Part shown: positions 60,790-64,000 of the stretch, one piece after another | Numbering within the stretch: the stretch's first letter is position 1 | Layout: every line of letters begins with the position of its first letter | From: DATAUD01 sp036268455 | GTDB taxonomy: Bacteria; Verrucomicrobiota; Verrucomicrobiia; Limisphaerales; Palsa-1400 | Direction: 5' to 3' | DNA length: 64,000 bases | Assembly (NCBI GenBank): GCA_036268455.1 | Contig: DATAUD010000105.1 | Location: 57,582 to 121,581 of the forward strand | The notes under the pieces: generated by a model | The model's input: the letters and a program-made list of their open reading frames with translations, nothing else | Told to the model about the DNA's origin: nothing | Databases searched by the model: none | Translations under genes and position numbers: made by a program

Positions 60790-61956
60790 CTACGCCGTAG
60801 CCAAGTTCTCCTGAAGGAGTTTTGAAGCGCTGGCAGTTTCACCTTCCGTGACGGCCTCGCCATCCCAAACCTTCACTGGCCTGTAAAACGTATCGCGTTG
60901 CACTGGCACGCGCCCCGCCTCGCGAATCGCCTTGATCATCTCCGTCTCTGTCTGCAATTGCGGCGTCTTCGCTCCGGCCATGTGAAAAATGTGCTCTTCC
61001 AAAATCGTTCCGTGCAAATCATCGGCCCCGTAACTCAACGCCACCTGCGCCAGTTTCAAACTCAGCCCAACCCAATACGCCGTGATATGGTCAAAGTTGT
61101 CCAAATAAATCCGCGAAATCGCAATCGTCCGCAACGAATCAAATCCCGTTGGCGGCGCCTTGACCGGGATTTCATTGTTCTCCGGCTGATAGGGCAGGGG
61201 AACGAACCCCGTGAACCCGCCCGTTTCATCCTGCAAATTCCGCAGGTAATTCAGATGGTCCACCCGGTCCGCAAGCGTCTCCACGTGGCCGTAAAGCATC
61301 GTGCAAGTGCTGCGCCCGCCCAATTTGTGCCAGGTCCGGTGGACATCCAGATACTCCTCCGCCGATTCCTTCCCTTTGGCGATTTGCGAGCGCACTTCCT
61401 TGCGAAAAATCTCCGCGCCGCCGCCAGTCAACGAATCCAGCCCCGCCTCCTTCAAGTCAATAAGAGTTTCTTGCGCCGATTTCTTCGCCAGCCAGGCCAG
61501 ATGTAAAATCTCAATCGCCGTGAAGCACTTCAATTGCAGCCGCCCGTCCAGCCCCTTAAGTTCCCGCAGCATCTCCGTGTAATAACTGAATGGCAGCGAA
61601 GGGTGCAACCCGCCCACAATGTGCAATTCCGTCACCCCCACCGCCAGCGCTTCCCGCGCCTTCTGCACGATCTCCGGCACCGTGAATTGCATCCCGTCGG
61701 CGTCCCGCTTCTTTCGCGCAAACGCGCAGAACTGGCAGCTTAAAATGCAGTAATTGGAATAATTGACGTAGCGATTGATAATGTAGCTCGCGCGCCGGCC
61801 GTTTTTGCGCCGGCAAACCACATCCGCAATCGCGCCGATGGCGTTGAGGTCCTTGCTCTCAAACAGCCGCATCGCGTCCTCGTTTGAAATCCGAGCGCCG
61901 GCGGCGGCCTTCTCATAAAGGTCCCGCAATTCACTCTGTTGCAAAAAATAGTTCAA
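60790..61956 (-). CDS. mqnE: Aminofutalosine synthase MqnE (radical SAM)
   Basis: A 388-residue radical SAM enzyme that makes aminofutalosine from MqnA's product and SAM. The 4Fe-4S motif is NYCILSCQFCAFAR near residue 67 (C-x3-C-x2-C). Further family motifs are LHIVGGLHPSLPFSYYTEML, GLDSLTGGGAEIF, TCTMLYGHVETLADRVDHL and LPYQPENNE. The start is a TTG at 61956 that overlaps the ubiA stop (TTGA), giving MNYFLQQSELRDLYEKA as in known MqnE. Earlier in-frame codons lie in the ubiA gene. It pairs with mqnA at 56823. Confidence 0.92.
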   Translation of the reverse strand: MNYFLQQSELRDLYEKAAAGARISNEDAMRLFESKDLNAIGAIADVVCRRKNGRRASYIINRYVNYSNYCILSCQFCAFARKKRDADGMQFTVPEIVQKAREALAVGVTELHIVGGLHPSLPFSYYTEMLRELKGLDGRLQLKCFTAIEILHLAWLAKKSAQETLIDLKEAGLDSLTGGGAEIFRKEVRSQIAKGKESAEEYLDVHRTWHKLGGRSTCTMLYGHVETLADRVDHLNYLRNLQDETGGFTGFVPLPYQPENNEIPVKAPPTGFDSLRTIAISRIYLDNFDHITAYWVGLSLKLAQVALSYGADDLHGTILEEHIFHMAGAKTPQLQTETEMIKAIREAGRVPVQRDTFYRPVKVWDGEAVTEGETASASKLLQENLATA

Positions 61957-62930
61957 TTTAAAACTTTCAGCCGGAAGAATGGAACCACGATTTCCGTCAG
62001 TGTCACAACCAGAAAGACGATGCTGATCAGCCCGTTCAGCCGGAAAAATGAATGTTGCACCCAATTCAAGCCGCGCCGCCGCGCCAGCCAATGTTCCAGC
62101 AGCAGGCACCCCAAAATAAAAACCAGCCCAATATTATACGCGAACTTGAACCCCGCCAGCACCCCGAACGCCACCAGGATCCCCCACATAATCATGTGCG
62201 CCAGAAACGATGCCGACAGCGAATTCCTCACCCCCCAACGCACGACCAGCGAATGCAGCCCATGCCGCCGGTCAAACTCATAATCCTGCAGCGCATAAAT
62301 AATATCGAACCCCACCAGCCAGAAAACCACCGCCGCCGCCAGCAGAATTGGCAGAATGGCGCTGTATTGCAGCGTCCTCCATCCAAATCCCGCCGGAAAA
62401 ATCAGAAAATTTCCTTTCACCGCCATCCACGCTCCCAGCGGAGCCAGCGCCAGCGCCACGCCCAAAAAGACATGCGTAAAATCCGTAAACCGTTTCGTCA
62501 GCGAATAAAAGCAGACGAAAAACAGCGCCACCGGCGAAAGCCAAAAGCAAAGAGCATTCAAGCAATAACTCACACCCACCAGTCCCGCCGCCGCCGCCAG
62601 GCAAAGGAGCCACGCCGCCTCCAGCGAAATCCTGCCCGTCGGCAAATGGCGTCCCGCCGTGCGAGGATTCGCCCGGTCGAGATCCCTGTCCGCGATGCGA
62701 TTAAACGCCATCGCGCAAGTTCGCGCGCAAACCATCGCCGCCAGGATCAGCAGGAAAGTCCGCCACCCTGGCCAGCCGCGCTGATCGCGCGCCGCCAGCG
62801 CCATCGAAGCCAGCGCAAACGGCAAAGCGAACACCGTATGCGAAATCTTGACGAAATCCGCCCATTTCCAGACTGTGGAAAAAAGCGAAGCCTCCGCCCG
62901 CTGGGATGAGATTTGGGTCAACTCCGGCAT
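61953..62930 (-). CDS. UbiA-family prenyltransferase (likely MqnP-type)
   Basis: A 325-residue membrane prenyltransferase with about eight hydrophobic segments. The two Asp-rich prenyl diphosphate-binding motifs are FNRIADRDLDRANPRTAGR and DIIYALQDYEFDRRHGLHS. Position next to mqnE suggests the MqnP role: attaching the prenyl chain to the futalosine-pathway naphthoate product to form demethylmenaquinone. A 4-hydroxybenzoate octaprenyltransferase role is less likely, since no ubiquinone genes are present. The ATG at 62930 (MPELTQISSQ) is preferred over a TTG at 62972. The stop overlaps mqnE. Confidence 0.87.
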   Translation of the reverse strand: MPELTQISSQRAEASLFSTVWKWADFVKISHTVFALPFALASMALAARDQRGWPGWRTFLLILAAMVCARTCAMAFNRIADRDLDRANPRTAGRHLPTGRISLEAAWLLCLAAAAGLVGVSYCLNALCFWLSPVALFFVCFYSLTKRFTDFTHVFLGVALALAPLGAWMAVKGNFLIFPAGFGWRTLQYSAILPILLAAAVVFWLVGFDIIYALQDYEFDRRHGLHSLVVRWGVRNSLSASFLAHMIMWGILVAFGVLAGFKFAYNIGLVFILGCLLLEHWLARRRGLNWVQHSFFRLNGLISIVFLVVTLTEIVVPFFRLKVLN

Positions 62931-63020
62931 AAGAACCGCAAACAATCTGCCGCCAGCGTGGGAATGTGTCAATTCACCGTCAGCAATTGTGCTGCGCGCC
63001 GCAAACGACGAAACCTGGGC

Positions 63021-63049
63021 TTGAGTCGCAGTACGAAGGTCGTTAAGTT
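63021..63049 (+). promoter_or_regulatory. Candidate promoter of the hicBA locus
   Basis: TTGAGT (-35, 63021-63026) and TAAGTT (-10, 63044-63049) with a 17-base spacer, 16 bases before the hicB ATG at 63066. Confidence 0.4.
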
Positions 63050-63065
63050 ATGTTCCAGTCGCATT

Positions 63066-63290
63066 ATGAAGACAATGACCTTTAGCGCAGTGCTGAATCC
63101 AGAGGACGGCGGCTATGTTTCGTTGTGCCCTGAAATGGATATTGCAAGCCAGGGCGACACGATTGACGAGGCGCTTGTCAATCTCAAGGAAGCTTTGGAA
63201 GGATTTTTTGAAACCGCGAGCGCGGAGGAAGTGGAAAGGCGGATGAAGAAGCCGGCCTTGTTCACGCGCATCGAGGTGGAATGTGCCTAA
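63066..63290 (+). CDS. hicB: HicB-like antitoxin
   Basis: A 74-residue HicB-family antitoxin (partial RNase H-like fold). Family phrases are MTFSAVLNPEDGGYVSLCPE, MDIASQGDTIDEALVNLKEA and FFETASAEE. The order hicB then hicA, with 8-base overlap, is common. It lacks a C-terminal DNA-binding domain, as in many short HicB proteins. It remains intact even though the hicA frame that follows is broken. Confidence 0.88.
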   Translation: MKTMTFSAVLNPEDGGYVSLCPEMDIASQGDTIDEALVNLKEALEGFFETASAEEVERRMKKPALFTRIEVECA

Positions 63291-63503
63291 GCTGGGAGTT
63301 TTTTCCGGCGAGGAAATTGTTCGCATTTTGGAATCGGAGGGATTTTTTCGTGCCCGGCAGAAAGGCAGCCATCTTATTATGCAGCGTCGGGCTGAAGGCG
63401 GGACGATCACTGTCCCTGTGCGCTACATCGCGTGGTTAGAATTGGCACACTGCAATCCATCATTCGCCAGAGTGGAGTCGTTCGCGAACGCTTTCTGGTG
63501 TGA
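63283..63503 (+). pseudogene. hicA: HicA-like mRNA interferase toxin, one-base frameshift
   Basis: Starting at GTG 63283 the frame gives MPKLGVFSGEEIVRILESEG and RARQKGSHLIMQRR, with the catalytic His in GSH, and then TITVPV at 63418. There it leaves the HicA sequence. If one C is restored at about 63420 (GTGCGCTACAT to GTGCCGCTACAT), the frame continues as PLHRVVRIGTLQSIIRQSGV and VRERFLV-stop at 63503, the normal HicA C-terminus. A single-base deletion is therefore the simplest explanation. Without it the open frame continues into unrelated sequence. The active protein would lack its conserved strand and C-terminal helix. Confidence 0.8.
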
Positions 63504-63504
63504 A

Positions 63505-63834
63505 CTGCTTCGGAAAACCCTCCCCCTTTTTTCTTTGTTATTTGCGGCCGCCACGGTAATGCAAGGCCAGCAACCCCCCGTCATCAATTTTTCAGGAGAT
63601 ACCTGGCAAATGAAAGAACGCGGGCAAGCGATAGTGGGTCCCGGTCCCAATTTCTTTTCAGCGACCAACGTAAGTGTTGACGCGCAGGGCCGTTTGCATT
63701 TGGCAATCTCTTATACAAACGGCGAATGGCGTTGCGCAGAGGTAACGCTGGACAACTCACTCGGGTACTGCACCTATCGCCTCACGCTCGATAGTGACGT
63801 GAGCGATTTTTCTAGTGTATTATTTCATAATTAG
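63505..63834 (+). pseudogene. Truncated secreted protein resembling a GH16-like glucanase fold
   Basis: A signal-peptide-like segment (LPLFSLLFAAATVMQGQ) is followed by VINFSGDTWQMKERGQAIVG, PGPNFFSATNVSVDAQGRLH, LAISYTNGEWRCAEVTLDN and SLGYCTYRLTLDSDVSDFSS, then stops at TAG 63832-63834. The pattern W-x-K, G-P-G-P-N-x-F, V-D-x-x-G-R-L-H-L, W-x-C-A-E-V and L-G-Y-x-T-Y is that of bacterial GH16-like jelly-roll proteins of about 240-260 residues. Here only about 95 residues remain, ending where an IS630 fragment begins. No ATG fits the signal peptide, so the true start is uncertain, and the frame is the same as that of frameshifted hicA. Confidence 0.6.
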
Positions 63835-64000
63835 CTAGTTCATCGTCTGTGGAGGGAGCACAATCTCAAGCCTCATCTGGCGCGTAATTTCAAGCTGTCT
63901 CGTGACATTAAATTTTTCGAAAAACTGACGGATGTGGTCGGTCTTTATCTCAACCCGCCAGAGAAAAGCTTGGCGCTGTGCATCGATGAAAAGAGCCAAA
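63835..64000 (+). mobile_element. IS630-family transposase fragment, N-terminally truncated (runs off the window)
   Basis: From CTA 63835 the frame reads LVHRLWREHNLKPHLARNFK, LSRDIKFFEKLTDVVGLYLN and PPEKSLALCIDEKSQ. The last segment holds the first catalytic Asp of the DDE triad in the typical IS630 context C-x-D-E-K-S-Q. The N-terminal helix-turn-helix domain of about 120 residues is missing, because the sequence to the left belongs to the truncated GH16-like protein. A terminal inverted repeat was not found at the junction, so this is a remnant rather than an intact insertion. The C-terminal side lies outside the window. Confidence 0.8.

Noticed and set aside
1..64000. tRNA, rRNA, CRISPR arrays and riboswitch classes
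   Set aside because: No cloverleaf, rRNA signature, regular direct-repeat/spacer array or conserved riboswitch core was recognised by eye; a covariance search could still find weak cases.

Overview
This window is a 64 kb chromosomal segment at roughly 55-60% GC. It most likely comes from a free-living member of the Verrucomicrobiota, near the Pedosphaera/Limisphaera group. This is an inference from gene content: a DUF1501 / DUF1549-DUF1553 / cytochrome-WD40 operon of planctomycete-verrucomicrobial type, a giant autotransporter-associated beta-strand repeat protein, a prepilin-like secreted protein with an N-terminal FTLIELLVVIAI segment, futalosine-pathway menaquinone genes, and many secreted carboxypeptidase-regulatory-like domains. 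No rRNA, tRNA, CRISPR array or intact prophage was seen.

Layout. 1-1993 holds the N-terminal two thirds of alaS (minus strand). 2081-7166 is a plus-strand run: an ABM monooxygenase, an iron alcohol dehydrogenase, a UspA protein, a 910-residue secreted protein ending in a TlpA-like thioredoxin domain, and a membrane protein. 7138-9186 is an ABC exporter with a DUF2905 protein, divergent from a membrane-anchored TPR protein. 10474-12998 is a histidine phosphatase/PhoB/PhoR operon facing rex. 13778-20956 is the DUF1501/DUF1549/WD40 operon. 21217-22660 carries a pseudopilin and two toxin-antitoxin remnants. 22824-26788 is a four-gene ABC-2 transporter operon. 26789-31249 (minus) runs rpsP-khpA-trmD-rplS-dsbD-purE-small membrane protein. 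31446-41097 is a compact chemosensory operon (cheY-cheA-cheW-mcp-cheR-cheB-cheY-cheC-histidine kinase), followed by a broken tauE. 41562-47055 is a tripartite RND efflux operon. galE and the 1474-residue beta-strand repeat protein follow, then a NarX/NarL-type two-component pair, apbE, a GNAT gene and mqnA. The right end has a papain-like protein, a zinc ribbon, a serine hydrolase, mqnE-ubiA, a HicBA locus and a truncated secreted protein against an IS630 transposase fragment.

How the genes work together. mqnA, mqnE and a UbiA prenyltransferase supply steps of menaquinone synthesis by the futalosine route. dsbD, the TlpA-like protein and apbE belong to envelope redox maturation. rpsP, trmD, rplS and alaS are translation core genes. 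The chemosensory operon has a receptor without membrane or sensor domain, as in Myxococcus FrzCD, and no flagellar genes nearby, so its output may be surface motility or another cellular function.

The most unusual pattern is decay of accessory genes. Three separate type II toxin-antitoxin loci keep an intact antitoxin reading frame, while the toxin frame is frameshifted or truncated (PemK-like at 22052-22128, a probable DUF5615 toxin at about 22583-22660, and HicA at 63283-63503). A TauE permease has lost its centre, and a GH16-like secreted protein is cut off beside an IS630 remnant. Two imperfect inverted-repeat elements (10308-10450 and 60652-60771) look like dispersed palindromic repeats.
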